Positions 1-10,036 of a DNA stretch of 64,000 bases are shown piece by piece. The notes beneath the pieces are model-generated. The model searched no databases, was not told the origin of the DNA, and saw only the letters and a list, made by a program, of their open reading frames with translations. Origin of the DNA: Fusobacteriota bacterium (GTDB taxonomy: Bacteria > Bacillota > TC1). Location: assembly GCA_022615965.1 (NCBI GenBank), contig JAKEGG010000007.1, positions 92,067-156,066 on the forward strand, read 5' to 3'. Position numbers and translations under genes: made by a program. Numbering within the stretch: position 1 is the stretch's first letter; each line of letters starts with the position of its first letter.

Positions 1-1415
1 TTTAAATCAAAGGACATTGAAGCATTAATAAAATTTTTATGGTTATAGGCAAAAACCTTTAAAGCACTATAATGTGTTGTTGTTATACTGTATACTCCTA
101 CTTTATCAATATATTCGAGTATACTCATACCAAGACTTCCACCTTCACTTGGATCTGTTCCGTTTCCTAATTCATCAAATAACAAGAGAGTATTTTCATC
201 TGCATTATCAATCATCTCTCTAACATTGTACATATGTCCTGAAAATGTACTTAAAGAGTTTTCAATACTTTGTTCGTCACCTAAATCTACATAGATTTTA
301 TTGAAATAGGCCATTTTTGAGCCTTCTGCAGCTATTATACCCAAGCCTAAAGACACCATCAATGAAAATAATCCTATCATTTTTAAAAATACAGTTTTAC
401 CACCAGTATTGGGGCCACTTATTATGATATGTCTATAGCCATTACCTATTATTAAATTATTAGATATAATATTGCCAGTTAGAAGGGGGTGACGACAATT
501 TCTTAAATCAACGATCCTTTCAGCATTTAATATAGGTATTATTCCTTTTATACTTTTTGTATACAAAGCTTTTGCCAAGATAAAGTTATATTCACCTAAA
601 TTCTGAAAATTATTTTGAATTATATCTTTTTCTGCAAATATAAAGTTTGAAATATTTTTTAATATTTCATTTATTTCTTCCTTTTCTTTTTTTTCTAATA
701 ATTTGATATCACTTCTTAAATTTCTGATTTCTATTGGTTCGATAAATACTGTATTCCCACTTGCAGAAGTGTCTTCGACTATACCTGGAATTTTATAGCC
801 AAATTCTTTTTTTACTGACAAACAGTAGCTTTCACCTTTTCTCACTATAACTTCATCTTGAAGGTATTGCTGATAGGTTTTTTTCTTCAAAATATTTTCA
901 ACTGTTTTCCTTATACTTGATGACTTAGCTTTTAATTCTTTTCTAATTGCCTGTAAACCTGGAGATGCATTGTCTTTTATCTCACCCTTTTCATCCAGGA
1001 TGTCAGCAATTTTATTTTCTAAATCTTTTGTTTCGTTTAGAAGAAGTAATATTCTGTTGAAAACCTGTCCTATTTCTCTATTAGAAAAATATCGTATCAC
1101 CTTACTAGAATTGATCAACAAATGATAAACATAAAATACATCTTGAGCGTTTAATATATAACCAGCTTCTATTTTACTTAAGGTATTAGCCATATCTGGT
1201 ACACTTCCTGTAGGTAGATCCGGAAATAATCTTAATAGCTCAAGACCACTGGCAGTTTCAAATAATCTATCTTCACATTGATTATAGTCTTTAGCCAGAT
1301 CTAAGTCTTTGAGCCATCTTACACTTAACGGATGACTGGCATATTTCAATACTTCTTCTTTTATTCTATATAACTCTAATTTTGCAATAGACTTATCCTT
1401 GATACTTATTCCCAT
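1..1415 (-). CDS. mutS2: Endonuclease MutS2 (3' end outside window)
   Basis: My translation of the minus strand from the ATG at 1413-1415 stays open to the window edge, giving about 471 residues of a MutS2-type protein. The Walker A motif GPNTGGKT lies near residue 333, and the Walker B-like stretch LLLFDELGNGTDP and the THY segment follow, all as in the MutS ATPase core. MutS2 proteins have no MutS mismatch-recognition domain and end in a Smr nuclease domain, which would lie off the window. In the family they suppress homologous recombination or act in ribosome rescue. The start codon shares one base with the stop of the upstream U32 gene (TAATG), so translation is probably coupled. Confidence 0.93.
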   Translation of the reverse strand, partial: MGISIKDKSIAKLELYRIKEEVLKYASHPLSVRWLKDLDLAKDYNQCEDRLFETASGLELLRLFPDLPTGSVPDMANTLSKIEAGYILNAQDVFYVYHLLINSSKVIRYFSNREIGQVFNRILLLLNETKDLENKIADILDEKGEIKDNASPGLQAIRKELKAKSSSIRKTVENILKKKTYQQYLQDEVIVRKGESYCLSVKKEFGYKIPGIVEDTSASGNTVFIEPIEIRNLRSDIKLLEKKEKEEINEILKNISNFIFAEKDIIQNNFQNLGEYNFILAKALYTKSIKGIIPILNAERIVDLRNCRHPLLTGNIISNNLIIGNGYRHIIISGPNTGGKTVFLKMIGLFSLMVSLGLGIIAAEGSKMAYFNKIYVDLGDEQSIENSLSTFSGHMYNVREMIDNADENTLLLFDELGNGTDPSEGGSLGMSILEYIDKVGVYSITTTHYSALKVFAYNHKNFINASMSFDL

Positions 1416-3844
1416 TACATAACTCCTCTGTTATAGTGTCCTTTAGTATAATTGCCAACCTTTTCGATAAGATTTAGCTGTAAGGATTCTTTTGTGATTT
1501 TATTATTCATAAATTGCATATATAAGTTGGTGATATAGAATATTTCTTCTTTCGGTCTTAAAGTAAAATTCAGATTATATGAATAAAATCCATACTTTTT
1601 CAATAGTTCAATTTCATCTGTTAACATTAATACTCTATTATTAATAATATGATTTTTTCCAAGATTATCAACAATAATCGGAAATTCAGCGCCAATTCTA
1701 TCTTTTAAGGCATAGACCTTGCTTTTACATCTGCCTATACCTAGTTGTGTTCCAATAATACAATGCTCCAATATCATCAATTCAATGATACCAAAGATTT
1801 GAAGCTGACCTCCCTTAGCAATAACTTTTAATTGTGATAAATTTAGTTCTTTTGAGTATTCGAATTCTTTTAAACCGAATTTATCTTTTAAAAACAGATA
1901 GCTATAATTATTAAAGATATTCAAACCACTTGAAGCATGAATATTACCTGCACCCAATTCCTTGACCAGCTGGACACCATCTAAGGTATGTACTAAATAA
2001 TTATTGATATATTTTTTAGCTGATAAAATTTTTTCTTTAACTTTGAATAAATCCTCTTCCCTGATTATTCTTGGAAGTTCAAGTATGATTTTATCTTTTT
2101 CTAAGGAAGATAGCTGGGAAATATAGCTGATTATTGAATCAAAACTATCACCTATGCTTTGAAAGCTAAACATTGGTAATGAAATATATTGTGCTTTAGT
2201 TTTCAGTGCTTCTTTTAATTTATCTGTATTTTCTACTTTTACAGTAAATCTTGGAACCATATTCTCACTATCTTCTCTTATATTTTTAGGCATCTCCAAT
2301 TTTATCTTTAAATATTCTGTAACCTGCCTATAGCTCATAAGGTTATTGATAGCTTCCCTCCTAAGATTGTTCAAAAGGCTTTTTGGTACCATAACTGGAT
2401 CAGCATCCATTATTAGTGAATCCAGATAATAGTCAGTATCTCCTAATCTGATCTGTTCTTTAACACTGTTTTCTGTAACCGGATGCTTATTAGCAAGTTC
2501 TAACCTATCTGCAGAAGTTACAGTAGTCTGATTTCCTAAACCATCAATAAATACAAGTAGAAGTTGTTCTCCTGCCTTAGCTTTAACACTGATCTTTAAA
2601 GGAATCAATTCATCATTTTCTTTTTCTTTAAATTGCTTTTCCATTTCAATTTTTAAATGAATAGACTCGATTTTAAATATTCTATCACCTTCAAATACCC
2701 TTTTAGGTGAATCCAGTACTACTACATCTCCTATTTTTCCTCTTGTAACTTCTCTATCATTTAATAAAATTTTATCTGCTTTAAAGTTTACTCTACCTTC
2801 CTTAGTAGTCCAAACAGATAATTTATCACCTTTATCTAAATTAGTTTTTAATAAAACTTCAATTTTACCTGAGTTATAGCTTTTAATTCTTCCCAACAAC
2901 ACGCCTCGATGATTAGGTTTATTAGCATTCATTAATTCCTTACCACTTCGACCATATAAATATTCTGAAGTGAAATCTCTGCTAAAAACCTGAGCAATTT
3001 CATCATTTTTATCTTTTGTTAAGATAAATTTCTCTTTATTTAAAGCTTTATCGATTGCTTCTCTATAATATTTTACTATAGCTGCAACATATTCAGGAGT
3101 TTTCATTCTGCCTTCGATTTTAAATGAAGTAACCCCTGCATCTATTAATTCTTGCATATTTTCAATCAACATCATGTCTTTAGGACTTAATATTGCTGAA
3201 GGACATTCAGTTAGCTTTTCCTTAGAATTATAGTCTATTAAATCATATTTCAATCTACAAGGTTGAGCACAAGAACCTCTATTACCACTTCTTCCCCCTA
3301 TCATGCTGCTCATTAAACATTGTCCTGAAAATGAAATACAAATGGCTCCGTGAACAAACATTTCCAATTCAATTCCTTCTTTAGCAAGTGACTGTATGTC
3401 CTTAAATGACACTTCTCTAGGTATTACCGCTCTTTTGATTCCAAGATTTTTAAGAAGCTTAAGACCATAGCTATTTTGTATAGATAGTTGTGTACTACTG
3501 TGTATTTCAATATCCGGAAAATATTCTAAGACCAATTTCAATAAGCCAAGATCCTGAATAATGAAGGCATCGATACCGATTTTATAGATGAAACCTATAT
3601 AGTTTAAAGCATCTTCGATTTCATCATCTTTGATCAAGGTGTTTATAGCACAATACATTTTCACATTATATTTATTAGTTAACCTCCTGGCCTTGATAAT
3701 TTCGTCCACAGTAAAATTATTTGCTTTACTCCTGGCAGAAAATCTGCTACCTCCAAAATAGATGGCATCAGCACCACTATATACAGCTGCTTTCAATTGA
3801 TCATAACCACCAGCTGGCGCCAGTAATTCTATGTGTTTAATCAT
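1415..3844 (-). CDS. U32 family peptidase-like protein with DUF3656 (RlhA/TrhP-like)
   Basis: An 809-residue protein. The N-terminal U32 domain (about residues 1-320) begins with the family-typical IELLAPAGGYDQLKAAV and carries four cysteines, C169, C176, C192 and C196, spaced as in U32 proteins that act in prephenate-dependent RNA hydroxylation. The long C-terminal part matches the DUF3656-containing bacterial forms. Family members RlhA and TrhP hydroxylate 23S rRNA or tRNA; the old name collagenase is not supported for this type. It lies between hslO and mutS2 with a good ribosome binding site (GGAGG). Which RNA it modifies cannot be told from the sequence. Confidence 0.85.
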   Translation of the reverse strand: MIKHIELLAPAGGYDQLKAAVYSGADAIYFGGSRFSARSKANNFTVDEIIKARRLTNKYNVKMYCAINTLIKDDEIEDALNYIGFIYKIGIDAFIIQDLGLLKLVLEYFPDIEIHSSTQLSIQNSYGLKLLKNLGIKRAVIPREVSFKDIQSLAKEGIELEMFVHGAICISFSGQCLMSSMIGGRSGNRGSCAQPCRLKYDLIDYNSKEKLTECPSAILSPKDMMLIENMQELIDAGVTSFKIEGRMKTPEYVAAIVKYYREAIDKALNKEKFILTKDKNDEIAQVFSRDFTSEYLYGRSGKELMNANKPNHRGVLLGRIKSYNSGKIEVLLKTNLDKGDKLSVWTTKEGRVNFKADKILLNDREVTRGKIGDVVVLDSPKRVFEGDRIFKIESIHLKIEMEKQFKEKENDELIPLKISVKAKAGEQLLLVFIDGLGNQTTVTSADRLELANKHPVTENSVKEQIRLGDTDYYLDSLIMDADPVMVPKSLLNNLRREAINNLMSYRQVTEYLKIKLEMPKNIREDSENMVPRFTVKVENTDKLKEALKTKAQYISLPMFSFQSIGDSFDSIISYISQLSSLEKDKIILELPRIIREEDLFKVKEKILSAKKYINNYLVHTLDGVQLVKELGAGNIHASSGLNIFNNYSYLFLKDKFGLKEFEYSKELNLSQLKVIAKGGQLQIFGIIELMILEHCIIGTQLGIGRCKSKVYALKDRIGAEFPIIVDNLGKNHIINNRVLMLTDEIELLKKYGFYSYNLNFTLRPKEEIFYITNLYMQFMNNKITKESLQLNLIEKVGNYTKGHYNRGVM

Positions 3845-3861
3845 TTATCCTCCAAAAATTT

Positions 3862-3885
3862 AACGCTTTTCATCAGAAAAGCGTT
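3862..3885 (-). terminator. Hairpin between hslO and the U32 gene
   Basis: A perfect 10-bp stem (3862-3871 with 3876-3885) and a 4-base loop sit just after the hslO stop codon. On the minus strand it is followed by TAAATTTTT. It could be a terminator or attenuator that lowers transcription of the U32-mutS2 pair; the T-run is short, so read-through is likely. Confidence 0.6.
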
Positions 3886-3889
3886 ATGA

Positions 3890-4756
3890 CTAATTATTTG
3901 CTATTAAATGTTTGATTTCATCTTTGTCGAAAATATATTTTTCATTGCAAAACTGACATACAACTTCTATTTCTTTGTCCTGTGCTAATTTTTCCAATTC
4001 ATCTTTGCCTAGGGTCAAAAGTGCTACAGCGAAATTATCTTTGTTACAATGACATTTGAAATTTATTTCTTTATTATCTAAAATCTTATAGTCCTCACCA
4101 AAAAATAGCTTAACTAAATCTTCAGGAGTATTGTCTATAAAATATGAGCTAATACTAGATATTAAACCTATTCTTTTTTCAAGTAACATTCCTGTTTCAT
4201 TACCAGCTTCTGGCATCAGCTGAATTATAAAGCCTCCAGCAGCAATTATGGTATAGTCAACATCTACCAATACTCCTAAACCTACAGCAGATAATGTTTG
4301 TTCTGAGCTATAGTAGTATTCTGTAAGATCTTCACCTATTTCGCCTGAAACTATTGGCACAGTACCAACATATGGGTCTTTTAAGCCCATATCCTTTGCT
4401 ATGTACAAGGTACCAAAGCCTATCCCTCCACTAACATCTATCTTACCATTTTCTTTAACTGGTAAATCAACTTCAGGATTATCACAGTAGCCTTTGACCT
4501 CACCTAGACTATTGCTTCTTGCTACAATATTACCAAGTGGTCCATCACCTTTAAAAGTGATAGTTAATGTATCATCCCCTTTAAGATTCATGCCCATCAT
4601 TGAAGCAGCAGTTAAAGTTCTGCCTAATGCAGCAGCTGACAAAGGAGTTAAATTGTACCTTTTCATTGCTTCTTCAACAATATTTTTGGTATTGGCAATA
4701 AAAAATCTAACCTGATTATTTAGGGCAACACCTCTTATACAATAATCTTGTTCCAT
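3890..4756 (-). CDS. hslO: Hsp33 redox-regulated chaperone
   Basis: A 288-residue protein, the usual length for Hsp33. The C-terminal zinc-binding redox switch is complete: C235-x-C237 and C267-x2-C270. In the family, oxidation of these cysteines releases zinc, unfolds the linker and activates a holdase that protects proteins from oxidative unfolding in the cytosol. The N-terminal domain shows the expected glycine-rich segments (KGDGPLGNI, GGIGFGTL). The gene follows rluD with a 10-base gap and probably belongs to the same transcript. Confidence 0.96.
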   Translation of the reverse strand: MEQDYCIRGVALNNQVRFFIANTKNIVEEAMKRYNLTPLSAAALGRTLTAASMMGMNLKGDDTLTITFKGDGPLGNIVARSNSLGEVKGYCDNPEVDLPVKENGKIDVSGGIGFGTLYIAKDMGLKDPYVGTVPIVSGEIGEDLTEYYYSSEQTLSAVGLGVLVDVDYTIIAAGGFIIQLMPEAGNETGMLLEKRIGLISSISSYFIDNTPEDLVKLFFGEDYKILDNKEINFKCHCNKDNFAVALLTLGKDELEKLAQDKEIEVVCQFCNEKYIFDKDEIKHLIANN

Positions 4757-4766
4757 TCTTTTTTTC

Positions 4767-5669
4767 CTAACTATTTCTTATTTCTTTTAGTCTATTATTA
4801 AAATATTCTGGAATTTCAGCTATAAATTCAATATATTCTCCAGTAACAGGATGATTGATACCTAAAAGAAAGGCATGTAGATATTGGCCATCTAAAGGAA
4901 ATTTATCTCTTCTGACACCATAAAGTGGATCTCCAACCAAAGGGTATTTCATATAGGAAAAATGAACCCTTATTTGATGAGTTCTGCCAGTTTCTAAAGT
5001 ACATTCAACCAGTGTATAGCCATTAAACCTCTCTAAAACCTTATAATTGGTTTTCGCAGGCTTGCCTTTACTGTTTACTCCCATTTTAATTCTACTAGCT
5101 GGATCTCTGGCTATTGGTAAATCAATACTACCAGTGCCTTCTGAAAGCTCTCCAACTACTAAGGCTAAATACTTTCTATTAATATTATGGTTTTTAAAAT
5201 CTTCAGCTAACTTGTTGTGAGCTATATCATTTTTAGCCACTACAATTATTCCAGAAGTATCTTTATCTATTCTATGTACAATACCAGGTCTATATTTACC
5301 ATTGATCAATGATAAGTGTTTATCATGATACAATAAGCCATTAACAATTGTATTATCATAATTACCTGGAGCTGGATGTACCACTAAGCCCCTGGCTTTA
5401 TTGATAATAATTATATGCTCATCTTCATAAAGAATATCAAGTTCCATTTTAACTGGTAATACATCTATTTCCTTTGGTATGACTTCTTCAATCTCTATGA
5501 CATTTCCTGGTTGAAGCTTGTGGTTTTTTTTAGGAAAGCTTCCATCTATCTTGATTTTTCTGTCCTTGATCATTTCTTCTACCAAAGCTCTTGATAGGCT
5601 TAATTGATTGCTTATATATTTATCTATTCTTTCGGATCTATCTGCTATAATACTTATATTTTTATTCAT
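4767..5669 (-). CDS. rluD: RluD-type 23S rRNA pseudouridine synthase
   Basis: A 300-residue RluA/RluD-family enzyme. An N-terminal S4 RNA-binding domain (about residues 12-60) precedes the catalytic domain, whose motif HRIDKDTSG holds the catalytic aspartate D135. The family isomerises uridines in 23S rRNA; without a substrate test RluD versus another RluA-type enzyme cannot be settled. It overlaps the 3' end of lspA by 8 bases, the same lspA-rluD order seen in many Bacillota. Confidence 0.92.
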   Translation of the reverse strand: MNKNISIIADRSERIDKYISNQLSLSRALVEEMIKDRKIKIDGSFPKKNHKLQPGNVIEIEEVIPKEIDVLPVKMELDILYEDEHIIIINKARGLVVHPAPGNYDNTIVNGLLYHDKHLSLINGKYRPGIVHRIDKDTSGIIVVAKNDIAHNKLAEDFKNHNINRKYLALVVGELSEGTGSIDLPIARDPASRIKMGVNSKGKPAKTNYKVLERFNGYTLVECTLETGRTHQIRVHFSYMKYPLVGDPLYGVRRDKFPLDGQYLHAFLLGINHPVTGEYIEFIAEIPEYFNNRLKEIRNS

Positions 5670-6216
5670 TTTTAATTTCCTTTTTGGAGTAAAATAGTAT
5701 CTTGATCACAAATAAGAATATACCTAAACTAACAAACCAATCAGCAAAGTTCATAACAGCAAAAAAAGGTACTTCAAGAAAATCTCTTACCTGTCCTGAC
5801 AAAAACAACCTATCGATCAAATTTCCAAAGGCACCACCGATAATTATTAATTCTGGCACTATAGTATTACCTGACTTTTTTTCTTTTATTGCTATAAAAA
5901 TTATAAAAATGATCATAAATATAGAAATTATAATTAAAAATAAGGTCATATCATTTAAAATTCCTAAAGCAGCACCTTTATTGATAATATACTGAATATT
6001 GAAAATACCAGGTATAACGATTATTTTCTCACCAATTTCCAAATTATTGCTTATAAAATATTTGGTAAGCTGATCAATAATAATCAAAGCAACAGGAAGG
6101 ATTATATAATGTAATCTGAAACCCTTCTTTAAGATTTTCTGATCCTTGTTTTTTTCCTTTTCAATTATTTCTTTGATTGAATTTGTTTTATTTAACTTAT
6201 ATTTGATTTTAGACAT
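5662..6216 (-). CDS. lspA: Lipoprotein signal peptidase
   Basis: A 184-residue membrane aspartyl protease that removes signal peptides from diacylglyceryl-modified prolipoproteins. The two catalytic aspartates are visible in GNLIDR (D135) and NFAD (D159), and four hydrophobic segments are predictable. A polar, Lys-rich extension of about 30 residues precedes the first membrane helix, longer than in most LspA proteins. It overlaps the pduL-like gene upstream by 8 bases and rluD downstream by 8 bases. Confidence 0.95.
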   Translation of the reverse strand: MSKIKYKLNKTNSIKEIIEKEKNKDQKILKKGFRLHYIILPVALIIIDQLTKYFISNNLEIGEKIIVIPGIFNIQYIINKGAALGILNDMTLFLIIISIFMIIFIIFIAIKEKKSGNTIVPELIIIGGAFGNLIDRLFLSGQVRDFLEVPFFAVMNFADWFVSLGIFLFVIKILFYSKKEIKNE

Positions 6217-6778
6217 AACTTAATTCAATTTCCTGTCCATCATAAGCAAGTGATGCATTTGCCTCATCAGTATCTAGGTGAAGTTCATCAACAAATGAAT
6301 CATCTACTCTGGCAAGAATATTGCCAAATACAACTTCTCTGTCTCCTGGTACTGTGGCTTTCAAAATATTACCATTTTTAATACCCTCTTTTTGAGCTGT
6401 TTTAGTACTGATATGAACATGTCTGGAAGCAACTATCACACCTTTTTCAATAGTGATTTCCCCTTGAGGGCCAATTATTTTAGCACCATAAGATCCTTCA
6501 TGATCACCAGAATCCTTCACTACTGGCTTTACACCTATTTTAATACAATCAGATACTGATAATTCAACCTGGTTTTTCGATCTTTCAGGACCAAGTATCC
6601 TTACTGTTTTAAAGGAATCTCTTGGTCCTGCTACTTCAACTTTCTCATTAGCAGCATACTGACCTAGCTGTTTTAAATCTTTTAATTTAGTTAATTGATA
6701 ATCTTTACCAAAAAGAATATCAATTGCTTCTCTGGTTAAATGCACATGACGAGCAGAAATACCTAATCCTATTTTCAT
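6209..6778 (-). CDS. pduL: PduL-family phosphate acyltransferase (phosphotransacylase)
   Basis: A 189-residue protein with the duplicated PduL beta-barrel. The zinc-binding His motifs SARHVHLT (N-terminal half) and ASRHVHIS (C-terminal half) and the ELHLDTDEANA segment are all present. PduL enzymes interconvert acyl-CoA and acyl phosphate. Here the gene sits alone between ileS and lspA with no microcompartment shell or propanediol genes nearby, and no obvious encapsulation peptide. A housekeeping role as phosphate acetyltransferase, feeding acetate kinase, is the reasonable inference. Its start lies one base after the ileS stop. Confidence 0.88.
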   Translation of the reverse strand: MKIGLGISARHVHLTREAIDILFGKDYQLTKLKDLKQLGQYAANEKVEVAGPRDSFKTVRILGPERSKNQVELSVSDCIKIGVKPVVKDSGDHEGSYGAKIIGPQGEITIEKGVIVASRHVHISTKTAQKEGIKNGNILKATVPGDREVVFGNILARVDDSFVDELHLDTDEANASLAYDGQEIELSYV

Positions 6779-6779
6779 A

Positions 6780-9563
6780 TTACACCTCTATATCTTCGAT
6801 AACTGCTGCACATCTAGGACAAATAGTAGGATGATCTAAGTTACTTCCTATTTCTTCAACATGCATCCAGCATCTTTCACATTTTTCTTCTTCAATATTC
6901 TCAGCTTTTATATACAACCCATCAAATACTGCATAGCCTTCAAGTTCTTTAGCCTGTATGATTTCTATTCTGGATACTATAGCTATATCCATGATAGTTT
7001 TTTCATTTTTTCTCAAAAACTCAAATCTATTTTCATCTTCTGTGGCCAGATATAGTTTTGCTCCAAGTGAATTACCAAATAACCCATCTTGTCTGCCTTT
7101 TTCCAGAACTTTCAGAATATGTTCTCTGATTTCTAAGAGTTCTTCCCATGTTTTTAACAAGGCCACATCAGATTTTCCTGAATATACTGGGAAATCAACT
7201 AATTGTGGGCTGATTTCTTTATTATTTTCTTCAAAATAACTATACATTTCTTCCATAGTAAAAGATAAAATTGGTGTTAACATTATGATCAAATCCTTAA
7301 GAACCTTATTAATAGCTGTCTGAGCTGATCTTCTAAGTCTGCTATCAGCTTTAGAAGCATACACTCTGTCTTTTATTACATCTAAATATAGAGCGCTTAG
7401 ATCTAAGACACAAAATTGATGTATAGAATGAAATGCTTGATAAAATTCATAATCATCGTATGCAGTTGTAGCTATTTTTATTGTTTGGTCTAATTTAATA
7501 AGGATATATTTATCTATATCCTCCATTTCTTCATAACGAACACTATCTGTATTTTCATTGAAGTCATAAAGATTTCCATGTAAAAATCTTAAAGTATTTC
7601 TTATTTTTCGATAAGATTCTGTAACCTGTTTAAATATTTCATCTGAAACAGAGATATCTTTTCTATAGTCTGCAGAAGCAGCCCATAATCTTAAAATATC
7701 TGCACCTAATTGTTTTACTACATCCTTGGGATCTATTCCATTTCCAAGGGATTTACTCATTTTTCTACCTTTACCATCAACAACATAACCATGAGTCAAT
7801 ACACCTTTATATGGTGCTTTATCTGTTAAGGCAACTGCAATTGACAGTGATGAATTAAACCAGCCTCTATATTGATCGCTGCCTTCCAAATAAAGATCAG
7901 CAGGATAAGATAATTCTTCTCTTTCCTTTAAAACAGCAACATTGCTTACTCCAGAATCAAACCAGACATCCATTATATCAGTTTCTTTATTGAATTCATG
8001 GCCGCCACAGCTACTGCAGCTGTAATCAGCAGGCATGAGCTCTGTTGCAGACTTGCTGAACCAGATGTTTGAACCTTTTTCTCTAACCAAATCTCCAATA
8101 TGATAGATTATTTCCTTATCAAGTACTGGCTCTCCACATTTTTTACAATAAAAAATAGGAATAGGAACTCCCCATTCTCTTTGTCTTGAGATACACCAGT
8201 CACTTCTTTCAGCTATCATATTATAGATTCTTTCTCTGCCCCAGCTTGGAATCCATTTAACATCTTCGGTTATGGCTTTTAAGGCATTTTCTCTGAAACC
8301 TTTGATACTAGCAAACCACTGTTCTGTCGCACGGAACATTAAAGGGTTTTTACATCTCCAACAATGTGGATACTGATGCTTGATAAACTCCAGACTTAAC
8401 AAAGCATTTGCTTCATCTAAATCAATTGAAATTTGTTTGTTCATATCTATTGCCTTTTCACCAGCATATTTACCTGCATCTTTAGTAAATATTCCTTTAT
8501 TGTCTAAAGGAGAAATGACTTCCAAATCATATTTTTGACCAACTTCAAAATCCTCTAAACCATGTCCTGGAGCTGTGTGTACACAACCAGTACCAGTTTC
8601 TAAAGTTACATGGTCACCTAAAATAACTACAGACCTCCTGTCCATTATTGGATTCTGACATTCAACATACTCCAATTCCTGACCTTTAAATTCTTTAATG
8701 ACCTGTCCCTTTTCTATTTTCCAGTTCTCAAAACATTCATCAACCAATTCCTTAGCTAATACATATTTTTCTTTTTTCTCTTTGTGAATCCCTTCAATCA
8801 ACACATAATCAAAATCTGGATTTAGAGATATAGCTACATTCGCTGGCAATGTCCAAGGAGTAGTAGTCCAGATAACTATGTAAGTGTTGTCATTATCTAA
8901 TTTATCTTTACCATCTACTACTTTGAATTTAACATAAATAGATGGTGATTTTTTTTCACCATACTCTACTTCTGCTTCTGCTAAGGCTGTTTCACAGTCT
9001 GAACACCAGTATACTGGTTTATGACCTTTATAGATATAGCCTTTTTCGACCATATCTCCAAAAACCTTGATCTGTGTGCCTTCGTAGCTCCAATCTAATG
9101 TTAAATATGGATGGGAAAAATCTCCTCTTACTCCTAATCTTTTAAATGACTCTCTTTGTATATCCACATATTTCAAGGCATATTCTTTACATTTCTCTCT
9201 AAAAGCAGGAATACCTACCTCATGTCTGTCTATTTTCCATTCATTGCTTACTTTTTGTGCAATTGGTAAGCCATGGGTATCCCAACCAGGAACATAAGGA
9301 GTATTAAATCCTTTCATAGACTTATATTTAACTACAATATCCTTAAGTATCTTATTTAATGATGTTCCTAAGTGTATGTCTCCATTAGCATAAGGTGGTC
9401 CATCATGTAATATGAACTTATCTCTACCTTTGTTTTTTTCTTATATTCTGTTATAAATATCCTTTTCTTCCCAGTAATCTAGAATTTCCGGTTCTTTTTT
9501 TGGCAGACCACCTCTCATTGGAAAGTCTGTCTTAGGTAGATTCAGGGTTTTATCATACTCCAT
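6780..9563 (-). CDS. ileS: Isoleucyl-tRNA synthetase, frame interrupted by an in-frame TAA at codon 41
   Basis: The 845-codon open frame begins inside the family ([16 protein letters not shown]). Reading upstream in the same frame recovers the normal N-terminus: ATG at 9561-9563, a strong AAGGAGG site, [19 protein letters not shown], then a TAA at 9441-9443, then the HDGPPYANG nucleotide-binding segment. Full length would be 927 codons, normal for IleRS. The KMSKS loop (about residues 601-605), editing domain and C-terminal zinc-binding cysteines (CERC, CPRC) are intact. Starting at the next methionine would delete the HIGH-motif region, so that product could not aminoacylate. A sequencing error, true nonsense mutation or read-through are all possible. 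The gene starts 12 bases after divIVA. Confidence 0.93.
9441..9443 (-). other. In-frame TAA stop codon within ileS
   Basis: Codon 41 of ileS reads TAA, between ...KDIYNRI and EKNKGRDKF. Related synthetases have a sense codon here; a single C-to-T transition in a CAA glutamine codon would produce it. TAA ends many other genes in the window, so stop-codon reassignment is not an explanation. Confidence 0.9.
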
Positions 9564-9575
9564 GTTGGCCTCCTT

Positions 9576-10025
9576 TTATTCGACAATATCTCTATCTAAA
9601 ATCTCTAATTGCTTTCTTAAATCATTTTTAATTGAGTTTCTATACTTTAGATATTTCATTTTTAGTAGATTATATTTTTCTTCAAGTTTTTTGCCTTGTT
9701 CATATTTATCAATATTTGCACTTTGCAACATTGTATTAGCTTTTTTCATCTTTGCTTCATAATCAGCTTTCGCTCTTTCAACAAGTTTATCAGCAGATTC
9801 CTGAGCTTTGATCAAAGTTTCGTTAAGCTCATTTTCTTTTTTCTTATAGTGTGCAAGCTGATTTAACAGTATTTCTTTTTCCTCTTTAAGCTTTTGGTTT
9901 TTTTGTAAAACATCTTCAAATTCTTCAATAATTTCATCTAAAAAGATATCTACTTCCTTTTTATCATATCCTCTTAAGCTAGTTTTAAAATCCTTATGTT
10001 CAATAACTTCTGGTGTAATCTGCAT
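9576..10025 (-). CDS. divIVA: DivIVA-domain cell division protein
   Basis: A 149-residue protein, short for the family. The N-terminal DivIVA lipid-binding domain is clear (ITPEVIEHKDFKTSLRGYD, residues about 3-21), followed by charged coiled-coil helices to the C-terminus. DivIVA-type proteins sense negative membrane curvature and gather at poles and septa. Its place between sepF-proC and ileS is the classical Gram-positive arrangement. The stop codon lies just before the ileS ribosome binding site. Confidence 0.93.
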   Translation of the reverse strand: MQITPEVIEHKDFKTSLRGYDKKEVDIFLDEIIEEFEDVLQKNQKLKEEKEILLNQLAHYKKKENELNETLIKAQESADKLVERAKADYEAKMKKANTMLQSANIDKYEQGKKLEEKYNLLKMKYLKYRNSIKNDLRKQLEILDRDIVE

Positions 10026-10036
10026 AATATGCCTCC

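Noticed and set aside
9441-9443. Reassignment of TAA as a sense codon
   Set aside because: TAA terminates many complete genes of normal length in this window, so the code is standard.
9564-9575. T-box riboswitch upstream of ileS
   Set aside because: Only 12 bases separate divIVA and ileS, leaving no room for a leader.
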